In this document: piece after piece, positions 16,416 through 25,278 of the stretch
Layout of the letters: each line of letters opens with the position of its first letter
Numbering within the stretch: the stretch's first letter is position 1
Assembly: GCF_963676665.1 (NCBI RefSeq)
Contig: NZ_OY781371.1
Coordinates: forward strand, 637,001 to 701,000
Length of the DNA stretch: 64,000 nucleotides
Source of the DNA: an uncultured Tolumonas sp.
GTDB taxonomy: Bacteria > Pseudomonadota > Gammaproteobacteria > Enterobacterales > Aeromonadaceae
Reading direction: 5' to 3'
Made by a program: the position numbers and the translations under genes
The notes under the pieces: model-generated
What the model was told of the DNA's origin: nothing
Database searches by the model: none
The model's input: the letters and a program-made list of their open reading frames with translations, nothing else

Positions 16416-17193
16416 TGCCATGCTCCCCGTACTTAAATCACTGAAGTTATATGGCATGGCTCACGCGCTGGCAGATCTTGCGGAACAAGACTCACCGGCA
16501 TTTCAGGCCAGCATCACGGTATTAGATCATTTATTGAAAGCAGAACTGGCAGAGCGAGAAGTTCGCTCGGTGGCCTATCAATTAAAAGCCGCTAAGTTTC
16601 CTGCCTATCGAGATGTGAATGGTTTTAACTTTACTGAGAGCATGGCTAATGAGGCGCTTATCCGGCAACTATGCCAAGGTGACTTTATGGATAATGCACA
16701 AAATGTGGTTTTAGTGGGCGGCCCGGGAACCGGTAAAACCCATCTTGCTACCGCCATCGGGATACAGGCCATTGAACAGTTTCACCGACGCGTTCGATTC
16801 TTTTCGACCATTGAATTGGTGAATGCGCTGGAGAAAGAAAAACAGCAAGGCAAAGCAGGACAAATCGCGGCCAGATTGATGCACACCGACTTAGTTGTAC
16901 TGGATGAAATGGGTTACTTACCCTTTAGTCAAACGGGTGGCGCCTTACTCTTTCACTTGATGAGTAAACTATACGAATGTACCAGCATGATCATCACGAC
17001 CAATCTGAATTTTGCGGAATGGTCGAATGTATTTGGTGATGCGAAGATGACAACAGCCCTGTTAGATCGGGTGACACACCATTGCCATATTGTTGAAACT
17101 GGGAATGACAGCTATCGTTTTAAAGAAAGTTCAACCAAGGGGAAAAAGGAGAAAAAGACACCGGTTTATCCACAACCCAAACCCGTAAAATAG
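16405..17193 (+). CDS. istB: IS21 helper ATPase IstB
   Basis: 262-residue AAA+ ATPase that directs the IstA transposase to its target. Walker A is [15 protein letters not shown] (about residues 104-118), Walker B is [12 protein letters not shown] (about 167-178), and [15 protein letters not shown] follows as in the family. It overlaps the end of istA by 11 bases, the normal arrangement. Apparently intact. Confidence 0.95.
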   Translation: MLTNAMLPVLKSLKLYGMAHALADLAEQDSPAFQASITVLDHLLKAELAEREVRSVAYQLKAAKFPAYRDVNGFNFTESMANEALIRQLCQGDFMDNAQNVVLVGGPGTGKTHLATAIGIQAIEQFHRRVRFFSTIELVNALEKEKQQGKAGQIAARLMHTDLVVLDEMGYLPFSQTGGALLFHLMSKLYECTSMIITTNLNFAEWSNVFGDAKMTTALLDRVTHHCHIVETGNDSYRFKESSTKGKKEKKTPVYPQPKPVK

Positions 17194-17254
17194 TGAATTA
17201 GGGTGGGTCAAAATTCAACGCAAAAAGTGGGTCAGTTTTAAGCGCAAATCAACA

Positions 17255-17340
17255 ATAATGGTACAGTCAGCATCATTAACCACTTGATCTAAAACTGATT
17301 TAAGATTGTTGCGTGCTTCTGTAAATGAAACGACTTGCAT
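17255..17340 (-). pseudogene. yefM antitoxin remnant truncated by IS21
   Basis: First 28 codons (MQVVSFTEARNNLKSVLDQV...) of a YefM antitoxin, identical to the start of the intact gene at 46619-46873 and with the same upstream region. IS21 replaces the rest, and the YoeB toxin gene is missing. The fragment could still make a short DNA-binding-like peptide, but it lacks the toxin-binding half. Confidence 0.9.
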
Positions 17341-17394
17341 AAAGGCTCCGTTAACTGTGCAACTTATGGTACAAGTATAGCTCAGTCAACGAAA

Positions 17395-17412
17395 TGTACA
17401 ATTGGTTGTACA
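17395..17412 (-). promoter_or_regulatory. YefM operator copy upstream of the remnant
   Basis: Two TGTACA motifs (17395-17400, 17407-17412), the core recognised by YefM, kept upstream of the truncated gene. If the intact YefM at 46619 is made, it could bind here as well. Confidence 0.6.
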
Positions 17413-17431
17413 ACTAAAACTTTCAAAAGAT

Positions 17432-17491
17432 AGATAACTTCGTTTTATGCGGTGGCACGAAGTGCCATCCGACATTAAAACTTTGTTATGT
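17432..17491 (-). repeat. attC site 20 (60 bp)
   Basis: R-boxes AGATAAC and GTTATGT; hairpin GGTGGCACGAAGTGCCATCC. The left box does not pair with attC 19, marking the IS21 fusion. Confidence 0.9.
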
Positions 17492-17530
17492 GATTTTGTT
17501 GTTGCAGCAAACAAGTCGATTTTGATGGTC

Positions 17531-17640
17531 ATGGCTACCGCACTGATTAATGACGGATCAGATGCCCAACACCGGTTTTCTGCTTTTGATTTGCTCATAG
17601 AAACATGATGCCGAATGGTGCTAACAGAGACAAATGAAAT
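17531..17640 (-). other. Conserved attC-adjacent element, copy 1
   Basis: Contains GGCTACCGCACTGA at the left and ATGATGCCGAATGG at the right, shared with 28603, 41692 and 45653. Read on the minus strand it has the frame ...STIRHHVSM seen in the other copies. It lies between attC 20 and the Nudix gene stop; no separate gene is convincing here. Confidence 0.55.
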
Positions 17641-17711
17641 CGAGGACTCAATTAAGCAAAACTGAGCTATATCAATGTTAATAGGGGATTTGGCAGGATA
17701 AATGGATCGCG

Positions 17712-18116
17712 TTAAAACTTGGCACTGACGACAACACCAGCATAATTAAGACAGTCAGAAATGCGCTGTTGTTGGACGCCACTGAGTTCTGAAATTGAGG
17801 CATAACGAAATTCAGAATGTTCGTGGCTGAGGATGATTTTAGAAGGTGAGGGCAGTTCACAGCGAAAAATAAAAGCCTGTGAATTATAGGCTGAATGGAA
17901 ATATACACCGCTGAGATAATTGATCAGAATGTCAGAACCTAATTCCTCACGGCACTCACGGATCAACGCTTCGTGAATGGTCTCACCAGGCTCTAATGCA
18001 CCACCAGGAAGACCCCAAGATTTAGCGCCGTAATCTGCTTTTAAGAGTAAAACTTCGCCGACAGAATTGAGGATAACAGCGTGACTGCTGAGTCTGAATT
18101 TATCATCAAAGGCCAT
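17712..18116 (-). CDS. Nudix hydrolase
   Basis: 134 residues. A complete Nudix box, GALEPGETIHEALIRECREE (starting at residue 39) with the following LG, gives the metal-binding helix that hydrolyses nucleoside diphosphates linked to another group. WGLPGG precedes it as usual. Nudix enzymes of this size clean up oxidised nucleotides or regulate metabolites; the substrate cannot be assigned. Single-gene cassette on the minus strand with an unusually long (220-base) stretch between its stop and attC 20. Confidence 0.93.
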   Translation of the reverse strand: MAFDDKFRLSSHAVILNSVGEVLLLKADYGAKSWGLPGGALEPGETIHEALIRECREELGSDILINYLSGVYFHSAYNSQAFIFRCELPSPSKIILSHEHSEFRYASISELSGVQQQRISDCLNYAGVVVSAKF

Positions 18117-18130
18117 GACTACCTCTAATC

Positions 18131-18190
18131 ACATAACTTCGTTTTATGCGGTGGCACGCAGTGCCATCCGACATTAAAATTTTGTTAGGT
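18131..18190 (-). repeat. attC site 21 (60 bp)
   Basis: R-boxes ACATAAC and GTTAGGT; hairpin GGTGGCACGCAGTGCCATCC. Confidence 0.9.
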
Positions 18191-18437
18191 ATGAACAAAG
18201 AAAAAACTGTTTATTAGCAACCAACATGCTGGCTAATTGGTGCCACAGGTCTCAATGTTTCAACTGCGCCAGCTTCAAAAAACCGCTCGGAATTACATGC
18301 CGACAATATTGAATCAACGAAATTGGCTGAAATCTCAAATTGGCGCATTTAATGAACGGGCAGTGATGGCTAAAAAAACTGAGCCCCGATGATGAGCCGC
18401 TTTAGGCGTACACACTGACGGCGCTGATGGTTGCCGA
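18191..18437. repeat. gene-less cassette, family A, cut by IS1111-type element
   Basis: Left 247 bases of a family A cassette up to GATGGTTGCCGA, where an IS1111-type element begins. The right half of the cassette is lost in the IS cluster that follows. Confidence 0.8.
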
Positions 18438-18866
18438 CATAGATGGTCGCCCCCGGTTTGCCAAGCCCTCAATCAATGACGGTGGATCAGGTGGAGATTG
18501 CAGCCATAGATCCGGATTTATATCGAGGCTACTGCCTCTATCCCTGATGGAATTCGCTGACTGGCTCCTCAATCACGTAAGCGCACTTAAAAACGTGCAG
18601 TGTCGGTACCGGGTTTTGCCAGTCACGGTCTGACCTGTCTCGCCATCATGTCATGATTGCCTGTGCAATCAGTGGTTCTTCTTGATAATTGCTGCTATCG
18701 CGTTGTTACGCAGTTGGATCACCGCCACTGGTAAGCCGTGGAGAGCTCGTGTTCATGCTGTCGCCCCATAATTGGGTTCAAATACTCGGTCATGGGCAAG
18801 CAGTGCCCACACGATACGGGCATTTTTGTTAGCGAGTGCTACTGCGGCTACATTCTGATTGCGACG
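18438..18866 (-). mobile_element. IS1111-type (IS110 family) element, left fragment
   Basis: 429 bases identical in arrangement to the left end of the complete copy at 62003-63436, including GATGGTCGCCCC and the transposase 3' end. It is interrupted after GCTACATTCTGATTGCGACG by an ISAs1 element. Confidence 0.9.
18753..18866 (-). pseudogene. IS1111-type transposase, C-terminal fragment
   Basis: Last 38 codons (to the stop) of the transposase encoded intact at 62318-63346. The remainder was removed when the ISAs1 element inserted and the region rearranged. Confidence 0.88.
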
Positions 18867-20009
18867 CAGGGCAAAATCATGAAGACCCGCAGCCCGTAAG
18901 GATTTGCGAGAGGTACTCATTATTCCGACCCGCTCGTTTTTGTTTCCGTTTAATACCCGCTTTAAATGTTTTGTCCGCTGTCAGTAAGTTCATGGCTATG
19001 TGTCGACATACGGCGAGATTTGCACCCGCTTCACCCCGAACAATTTGGCATTCATCTTCCCGCATTCCGACATCTAAACGCCAGTGTAATTGGTTCTCGA
19101 TCGACCAATGCGCTCGGGTGGCCTCTAATAATTCTTTGGCGGTTAACTTTGCGGAGCTGATGTAATAGCGAAGGACAATTGATTCTGCGCGTACAGGCGC
19201 AACGCTCTCCTGTCGGTTAACGCCGACGATACCTATGGTGGTCAATTCTGGCCAGTCATAGGCCAGATCACCTAAGGGCGTTAAATCATGGCTCACAATG
19301 CAGAAACGAGTTTCTTCCCGACCATGCCCTTTTTCCTGCGTACTGTAACTGTCGTACAATTTTCCCATCCACATCGCAGGGGAATACCAGTTATCAAACG
19401 CATCAGCCAGTTTTCCCTGATTTCCTTTCACTGCCAGTAAATAGTCCGCTTTCTTTTTAATGATTTCCTGTGCAATTTTATGCTGACATCCCATGGCGTC
19501 TAGTGTCACTAAACAACCTTTTAATTCAAGCAGTTGCAGTAGTTCAGGAACAGCAGTGATCTCATTGGATTTAGTGGCTGTTTTTACTTGCCCTAAGACC
19601 ATACTATTCTGAGCACTGAACGCACTGACCATGTGGATCACGTTATCACGTTTGAATTTATCATAAGTGGCGCGTAGCGATTTACCATCAATGGCAACAA
19701 CAGAACCAGCCGTGAGGGTATGACAATTTTTCATCCACTGACAAAATAGCGTCTGTAGCTGTTTTCCTGAAATCATCCCCATGACACGTGCAATGGTGTG
19801 ATGAGAAGGACAGCCATTTTCAAAATCACCGTATAAACGTAACCAATCCAGATGATCTTCACCGAAATCGGCAATTTCTTCCCAGCCCTCAGCACCACCA
19901 ATAATGGCAGTGATAGTCAGAAAAAGAATATCAGCCAGGGTATAACTGGTTTTCTAAGATTGACGGTAGTCATGAATAATAGATATTTGATCCAAAAGGC
20001 TGAGTCCGT
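18867..20009 (-). mobile_element. ISAs1-family element, copy 1, truncated
   Basis: Begins with the terminal repeat CAGGGCAAAATCATGAAG and ends abruptly in the first codons of the transposase, where copy 2 begins. It lacks its right 175 bases with promoter and start codon. Confidence 0.88.
18877..20009 (-). pseudogene. ISAs1 transposase, copy 1, inactive
   Basis: Nearly identical to the copy at 20020-21156 but without the initiator ATG, and with an amber codon in place of the tryptophan near residue 20 (TTCTAAG versus TTCCAAG on the plus strand, near 19956). The open part from 18877 to 19782 still encodes 301 residues with the DDE-like core. Confidence 0.9.
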
Positions 20010-21328
20010 CAGGGCAAAATCATGAAGACCCGCAGCCCGTAAGGATTTGCGAGAGGTACTCATTATTCCGACCCGCTCGTTTTTGTTTCCGTTTAATACC
20101 CGCTTTAAATGTTTTGTCCGCTGTCAGTAAGTTCATGGCTATGTGTCGACATACGGCGAGATTTGCACCCGCTTCACCCCGAACAATTTGGCATTCATCT
20201 TCCCGCATTCCGACATCTAAACGCCAGTGTAATTGGTTCTCGATCGACCAATGCGCTCGGGTGGCCTCTAATAATTCTTTGGCGGTTAACTTTGCGGAGC
20301 TGATGTAATAGCGAAGGACAATTGATTCTGCACGTACAGGCGCAACGCTCTCCTGTCGGTTAACGCCGACGATGCCTATGGTGGTCAATTCTGGCCAGTC
20401 ATAGGCCAGATCACCTAAGGGCGTTAAATTATGGCTCACAATGCAGAAACGAGTTTCTTCCCGACCATGCCCTTTTTCCTGCGTACTGTAACTGTCGTAC
20501 AATTTTCCCATCCACATCGCAGGGGAATACCAGTTATCAAACGCATCAGCCAGTTTTCCCTGATTTCCTTTCACTGCCAGTAAATAGTCCGCTTTCTTTT
20601 TAATGATTTCCTGTGCAATTTTATGCTGACATCCCATGGCGTCTAGTGTCACTAAACAACCTTTTAATTCAAGCAGTTGCAGTAGTTCAGGAACAGCAGT
20701 GATCTCATTGGATTTAGTGGCTGTTTTTACTTGCCCTAAGACCATACTATTCTGAGCACTGAACGCACTGACCATGTGGATCACGTTATCACGTTTGGAT
20801 TTATCATAAGTGGCGCGTAGCGATTTACCATCAATGGCAACAACGGAACCCGCCGTGAGGGTATGACAATTTTTCATCCACTGACAAAATAGCGTCTGTA
20901 GCTGTTTTCCTGAAATCATCCCCATGACACGTGCAATGGTGTGATGAGAAGGACAGCCATTTTCAAAATCACCGTATAAACGTAACCAATCCAGATGATC
21001 TTCACCGAAATCGGCAATTTCTTCCCAGCCCTCAGCACCACCAATAATGGCAGTGATAGTCAGAAAAAGAATATCAGCCAGGGTATAACTGGTTTTCCAA
21101 GATTGACGGTAGTCATGAATAATAGATATTTGATCCAAAAGGCTGAGTCCGTTCATAGTGAGTTATCCGGCAAAAGAAAGGATAAGATCACAGGGGGATA
21201 GGATCGTCAAATCGATCGAAAAAATAGTTTCAGAATTTAAAGAATTACGGTAAAAATAAGATCAGAATTTTAAAATTCAATCCTTTCTCAAAGCCTTATA
21301 TCATGCGGGCTTTCATGCTTTTGCCCTG
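20010..21328 (-). mobile_element. ISAs1-family element, copy 2, complete
   Basis: 1.32 kb between CAGGGCAAAATCATGAAG (left) and CTTTCATGCTTTTGCCCTG (right), which are inverted repeats. Copy 2 is inserted in copy 1 on its left side and abuts an IS4-type transposase gene on its right. Confidence 0.82.
20020..21156 (-). CDS. ISAs1 family (H-repeat type) transposase
   Basis: 378 residues, normal family length. MNGLSLLDQISIIHDYRQSW at the start, GAEGWEEIADFGEDHLDWLR and the catalytic-core motifs VVAIDGKSLRATYD, VTLDAMGCQHKIAQEII and HWSIENQLHWRLDVGMREDE are those of ISAs1/H-repeat proteins. Start ATG at 21154-21156. About 170 bases upstream, before the terminal repeat, have no gene. Likely functional. 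Confidence 0.94.
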   Translation of the reverse strand: MNGLSLLDQISIIHDYRQSWKTSYTLADILFLTITAIIGGAEGWEEIADFGEDHLDWLRLYGDFENGCPSHHTIARVMGMISGKQLQTLFCQWMKNCHTLTAGSVVAIDGKSLRATYDKSKRDNVIHMVSAFSAQNSMVLGQVKTATKSNEITAVPELLQLLELKGCLVTLDAMGCQHKIAQEIIKKKADYLLAVKGNQGKLADAFDNWYSPAMWMGKLYDSYSTQEKGHGREETRFCIVSHNLTPLGDLAYDWPELTTIGIVGVNRQESVAPVRAESIVLRYYISSAKLTAKELLEATRAHWSIENQLHWRLDVGMREDECQIVRGEAGANLAVCRHIAMNLLTADKTFKAGIKRKQKRAGRNNEYLSQILTGCGSS

Positions 21329-22282
21329 GCACTGAAAGCAAAGTTGCCCACCAAACTCGACTGTTTTGACGATATCCTGTTACAGGATGGCAGTTCTTTC
21401 CGAGTTCATGATGGCTTAGCGGAAGTTTTCCCAAGTCGATTTCCAACCCATCCGGCGGCGATTGAATGTCATATGACGTTATCGCTAAAACATCAAATGC
21501 CAAAAGCCATGATGATCACCGCCGATACAGCTTCAGAGCGGGCGTATTTGCCGAAAACAGAACTGATGCGCAATCAGTTGCTGCTGGCGGATGCCGGGTA
21601 TGTAGACTTCAAGTATTTCAGTCAGTTATCTGAACATGGCGGTTCATTCATCGTCAGAGGCGGTAAAAACCTCAATCCAGTGATAATCGAAGCACGCAAT
21701 GGTCAGGGTCGGATATTACCCAAACTCGCCGGTCTGAAACTCAAAGAAATCGACCGAAAAATGAATCGCTCAGAGGTTTTGGACTTAAAAATCAAGCGAG
21801 GCGCGGATGAATTCCGGTTAGTCCGTCGTTGGTTTGCAGAAGAAAAACGATTTTGTATCTGGGTCACCAATTTACCAGCAACAACGTGGTCAGCCGATGA
21901 GATCATGATGATTTACCGGTGTCGTTGGCAGGTTGAGTTACTGTTTAAAGAGCTGAAATCCGATACAAACTGGCGAAGTTTTGCAACGGGCCAACAAGCC
22001 ATCATGAAAGGATTGGTCTGGGCCAGTTTGCTGGCATTGATCATCCGCAGGTACATCGCGATGCAAAGTATGCCATCCGCTTCGGTGTACAAAGCAGGGA
22101 AGAATGTTGATGTTTGGTTGTTACCACTACTGGAGGCTTATATTCATCAAGCATGGTTGGAAATAACGGCTCGGCTGGAATGGGCTATAGCGTATATATC
22201 AAAGAATGCGAAAAAAGCCCAACAAAGAAAAGCCAAGAAAAATAGGACCTTAGATGGAATTTTTGAAATGTTTAATTCTTAA
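21329..22282 (+). pseudogene. IS4 family transposase, 5' truncated
   Basis: Open frame from the ISAs1 boundary to 22282, 318 codons including the stop, of a transposase normally about 430-450 residues. The DDE core is kept: Asp in ILLQDGSSFRVHD, Asp in LLLADAGYVDF and the YREK signature YRCRWQVELLFKELKS. The N-terminal part and the left end of the IS are missing, replaced by ISAs1. Its right end lies between 22283 and about 22310, touching the stop of the Mrr-like gene. Confidence 0.85.
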
Positions 22283-22303
22283 GGTCCAGTCTATGAGCTG
22301 CAA

Positions 22304-23233
22304 TTACCCCGTTGTACTGATTAACCAATCAATTAGGCCAGAATTAATACAAAAATTTGCTAATTTTTTGGCATCCCAAATTTTAATTTTATCGTCAAGG
22401 GTTGATTCTATATATTTCTGTAACTGCTTATTGGGTGAGTGAGTGACATAAAATATATGATCATATTCAGGAATGTCGAGTCGTTCTTTGTATTCTTGAA
22501 ATAACTTTAAATCACTTTGTGATTTCACCTGAACAATGGCACGTTCACCTGTAACTGGCGCTATCAATTCAATATCAATTGTTTTTATTGTTTTTCCAAG
22601 TAAACCAACTCTGGACCAACCTGAGTTTCTAAATATAAGATCAACAAAAACCTCAAAATCTTGAGGTGAAAGATTTTTTATTAGAGTCTCAATGCTATTT
22701 TTGAGTGCAGCAAGATTGTTTTCAACTTTTTCAACTGCAGGACTTTGAGTATTATTGATTTTATTGATTAAATAATCCTTTTCTGAAACATCACAAATTG
22801 CTCCTCTGAATCCTTGAACTTTTGTGAGCTTACCACTTAGAGCTTGTATAAATAATGTATTATTTTTTGAATCTACAGAACTCCAGCCATTGATAGTTTT
22901 TCTCGATTTTGTCCTAGAGTTCGTATCATAACTAATTTCAGGCTTCGCAAAGCAGTACCATAATTTACCATCGTAAAATGTGATCCACATTGTGGAGGCT
23001 GGTTCTGTATAAAATTTTTTAATCTGATTTCTGTGGCTTGTTGTTGCAGCTTGATTTGTTTTGTATTTTTCCTTTATAAGCTCTTCAACTTCATCCCATT
23101 TATCATTTATGCACAATTCATGAGAAATTTCTTTATAGCTTAATTTGATTGTTTGCTCATTCTCTATGCAATCAGTTTCAAATAAACCTTTTTCGCCAAG
23201 TTTAATAAATAAGACTTTTGTTGGTATTATCAT
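22304..23233 (-). CDS. Mrr-like restriction endonuclease with novel N-terminal domain
   Basis: 309 residues. The C-terminal domain (from about residue 187, LSPQDFEVFVDLIFRNSGWS) is an Mrr-type PD-(D/E)xK nuclease: Asp220 and Glu222 in TIDIELIAP and the QVK motif (Gln235-Lys237) in AIVQVKSQSD. The N-terminal 165 residues (MWITFYDGKLWYCFA near 82-96; GWSSVDSKNNTLFIQALSGK near 116-135) are not recognised and may read a modified base or other target. The last residues (STTG) may be altered by the adjacent IS4 end; its own attC is missing. Likely role: restriction of foreign or modified DNA. Confidence 0.72.
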   Translation of the reverse strand: MIIPTKVLFIKLGEKGLFETDCIENEQTIKLSYKEISHELCINDKWDEVEELIKEKYKTNQAATTSHRNQIKKFYTEPASTMWITFYDGKLWYCFAKPEISYDTNSRTKSRKTINGWSSVDSKNNTLFIQALSGKLTKVQGFRGAICDVSEKDYLINKINNTQSPAVEKVENNLAALKNSIETLIKNLSPQDFEVFVDLIFRNSGWSRVGLLGKTIKTIDIELIAPVTGERAIVQVKSQSDLKLFQEYKERLDIPEYDHIFYVTHSPNKQLQKYIESTLDDKIKIWDAKKLANFCINSGLIDWLISTTG

Positions 23234-23256
23234 TAATACACCATAGTTATATTTGC

Positions 23257-23316
23257 AGCTAACTTCGTTTTATGCGGTGGCACGTAGTGCCATCCGACAT
23301 TAAAATTTTGTTAAAT
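23257..23316 (-). repeat. attC site 22 (60 bp)
   Basis: R-boxes AGCTAAC and GTTAAAT; hairpin GGTGGCACGTAGTGCCATCC. The left box cannot pair with attC 21, marking the IS-caused loss to its left. Confidence 0.9.
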
Positions 23317-24546
23317 TTCATTCCTACTGCTAACACCTATATCATCCAGTGCATAAAGACATACAAACGATGTTATAAAATCAGCAATATTGACAATCGT
23401 TGTCAAAAGATCAGAACTATATACACTTTTATCTCCGTGCTCTAACGCGTGCCTATAGCGCGCGGTGCTGCTAAAATCGTGGTGAGTTATGTCTGATAAA
23501 AATCTGTAGATGCTTTCATAATAAGACTCACCAAATGGCGAGAATTTAGCTTTTTCTATCACCTTCGATACTAAATTATATTGATAAGTGTATATTTTTT
23601 CTAACTCGCGGAGTTGGGTTGTATTTAAGTCGCTATTGTTATTTTTTACAATTTTGAGTAACTCATTTATTGATAGTAAACTTTTAAATTTCAACATTTC
23701 ACTCATTTCGCGTGGACTAATCCATACGAGATAAAAGTTTAACATTAGCTCATAAATGCTTCTAAGCAATCCGGCAGATTGAATTAATAAGTTGTTGTCA
23801 ATGAGCATTTTTATTGCCTTTAAATCTTCATAAAGTCGCAAAAGAATTGCATGAATAATGTGATGATAATGAATCTCTATTTTAAAAGCATGAAATAATT
23901 TATATTCATGTTTTGTATTTGAAACAAGTTCAATACAATTATCTAAACATTTTGATATATCAGGGATTGTACTCTTTTTGCTATCATGGGTTATGGATGG
24001 AAAATAATTTCGATTGATATTTATATTAGAGTGTGAATAATAATGATCTTCTTTATCTTTAAATAAGCCCTTGTTTTTAAATGTGGATTCCTCTAGTTCT
24101 CCGGGATCTCCATAAATTATAACTGGTACCTTTTTGATGCCTAACTGTTTGTAAGCATAATAAACATGAATATCATCTGGACTGCAGTATTCATAATCGA
24201 ATTCTTTTGTATATAACTTGTATATGTGAAGAGGCGGTCTTTCGCCTGATTTAATTAAATCAATGACATATTCAATTTGTCCATCTAAGATTGAATCTTC
24301 AACATGAATAAGCTTTCCATTTTCTCTTTTCAAGAACCCTGGCATTATTCTTGATATAGTTAGACGAGTAATAAAGCAGCTTTTATTTTTCAGAAGATAT
24401 TCAGTGTATTTCTTTTGGAACTGTGGGTCTAACTCAATGTCATCTCGTCCAATTATATTTTTAGGATCTATTTTAACCACTTTTCTAGAAGTTATAAGTG
24501 AAAATGGATTTGCATCTAAATTTGGTTTTTTATGTTTCAATGTCAT
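23311..24546 (-). CDS. ParB/Srx-like domain fused to a HEPN-like (DUF5677-type) domain
   Basis: 411 residues. Residues about 40-150 resemble a ParB/sulfiredoxin fold: ITRLTISRIMPG, EDSILDGQIEYVIDLIKSGE, and DDIHVYYAYKQLGIKKVPVI, with the usual (h)hxAhxxLG pattern. The C-terminal 220 residues are all-helical, with SAGLLRSIYELMLNFYLVW and SDITHHDFSSTARYRHALEH, similar to DUF5677/HEPN-type proteins (possible RNase). The fusion may be a nucleotide- or nucleic-acid-sensing defence protein. Single-gene cassette; the stop is inside attC 22. Domain calls are by eye. Confidence 0.55.
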   Translation of the reverse strand: MTLKHKKPNLDANPFSLITSRKVVKIDPKNIIGRDDIELDPQFQKKYTEYLLKNKSCFITRLTISRIMPGFLKRENGKLIHVEDSILDGQIEYVIDLIKSGERPPLHIYKLYTKEFDYEYCSPDDIHVYYAYKQLGIKKVPVIIYGDPGELEESTFKNKGLFKDKEDHYYSHSNININRNYFPSITHDSKKSTIPDISKCLDNCIELVSNTKHEYKLFHAFKIEIHYHHIIHAILLRLYEDLKAIKMLIDNNLLIQSAGLLRSIYELMLNFYLVWISPREMSEMLKFKSLLSINELLKIVKNNNSDLNTTQLRELEKIYTYQYNLVSKVIEKAKFSPFGESYYESIYRFLSDITHHDFSSTARYRHALEHGDKSVYSSDLLTTIVNIADFITSFVCLYALDDIGVSSRNEI

Positions 24547-24570
24547 ATGTTATTAAATATTTCTCATGAA

Positions 24571-24652
24571 ATTTAACTTTTAATTAAACGGCGGCACGTA
24601 GTGCCGTCCAGTGAGCAGCGTAGCGCGAACGGGTTTGAATTTGTTGTTAGGT
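24571..24652 (-). repeat. attC site 23 (82 bp)
   Basis: R-boxes ATTTAAC and GTTAGGT; hairpin CGGCGGCACGTAGTGCCGTC and the 82-bp variant right arm. Confidence 0.9.
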
Positions 24653-25209
24653 ATGAACAAAGAAAAGCATTTTATTTTCAAACACAAAGTTGGCTAAGTG
24701 GTGCCACAGGTATCAATGTTTCAACTGTGCCTGCTTCAAACCACCGCTCGGAATTACTCGCCGACAATGTCAAATCAGCGAAATGTGCTGAATTCTCAAA
24801 TTAACTCATTAATGAACGAGTAGTGGTTACCAAAAACACCGCGCCCCGATGATGAGCCGCTTAGGCGTACACACTGACGGCGCTGACGGTTGCCGAAGAC
24901 GCGGCCCGTGCAGGCTTGCAGCCAGAATATTAACGTGAACGCATGTGTTGCGCGAGGCAACCACCGCAGAGGTAGTGAGCCGCAAAAGCCACTGAGCCAT
25001 CAGTACCGCCGCTTTAGGCGTACACATCGACGGACTCTTGATGTGCCGCAGACATAACCGCCTTGTATGTCTTGATTGAAGACAGCAAAACAAAGTAAGC
25101 GTGTTATGCGTAGGCACTACTCGCGGAAGTGGACCGTAAAAAATACGGGACCATCTGCACAGCCGCTTTAGAACTCGAATTTACCGTAAGAACTTAAATA
25201 AAATTAATT
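24653..25209. repeat. gene-less cassette, family A, with duplicated core
   Basis: 557 bases, the longest gene-less cassette. The core unit occurs twice in tandem: once at about 24846-25005 (GGTTGCCGAAGACGCGGCCC, GTTGCGCGAGGCAACC) and again at about 25007-25170 (CCGCTTTAGGCGTACACATC, GACATAACCGCC, GTTATGCGTAGGCACTACTC). The 96-codon minus-strand ORF across it is an accident of the repeats. Confidence 0.78.
25052..25109. repeat. Internal attC-like palindrome
   Basis: ACATAAC at the left and GTTATGC at the right enclose arms that pair in register (TGTCTT with AAGACA; TTGT with ACAA) around a GATTG loop. This is the most attC-like of the internal structures. Confidence 0.6.
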
Positions 25210-25267
25210 ACCTAACTTCAACTTATGGGGCGGTTGAAAACCGTCCCACATTAAGTTTTTGTTAACT
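25210..25267 (-). repeat. attC site 24 (58 bp)
   Basis: R-boxes ACCTAAC and GTTAACT; hairpin GGGCGGTTGAAAACCGTCCC. Confidence 0.9.
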
Positions 25268-25278
25268 GGTTTTTTCAT

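Larger units (their letters stand above)
14798..17254 (+). mobile_element. IS21-family insertion sequence
   Basis: 2.46-kb element with terminal repeats beginning TGTTGATTTGCG (left) and ending CGCAAATCAACA (right), followed inward by AAACTGACCCACT / AGTGGGTCAGTTTT. It carries istA (frameshifted) and istB. There is no target duplication: the left flank is a gene-less cassette and the right flank an antitoxin gene, so the insertion was followed by a deletion or by recombination between two copies. Confidence 0.92.

Noticed and set aside
24827-25117. 96-codon minus-strand ORF in the duplicated gene-less cassette
   Set aside because: Composed of repeated core sequence, absent from sister copies, no start signal.
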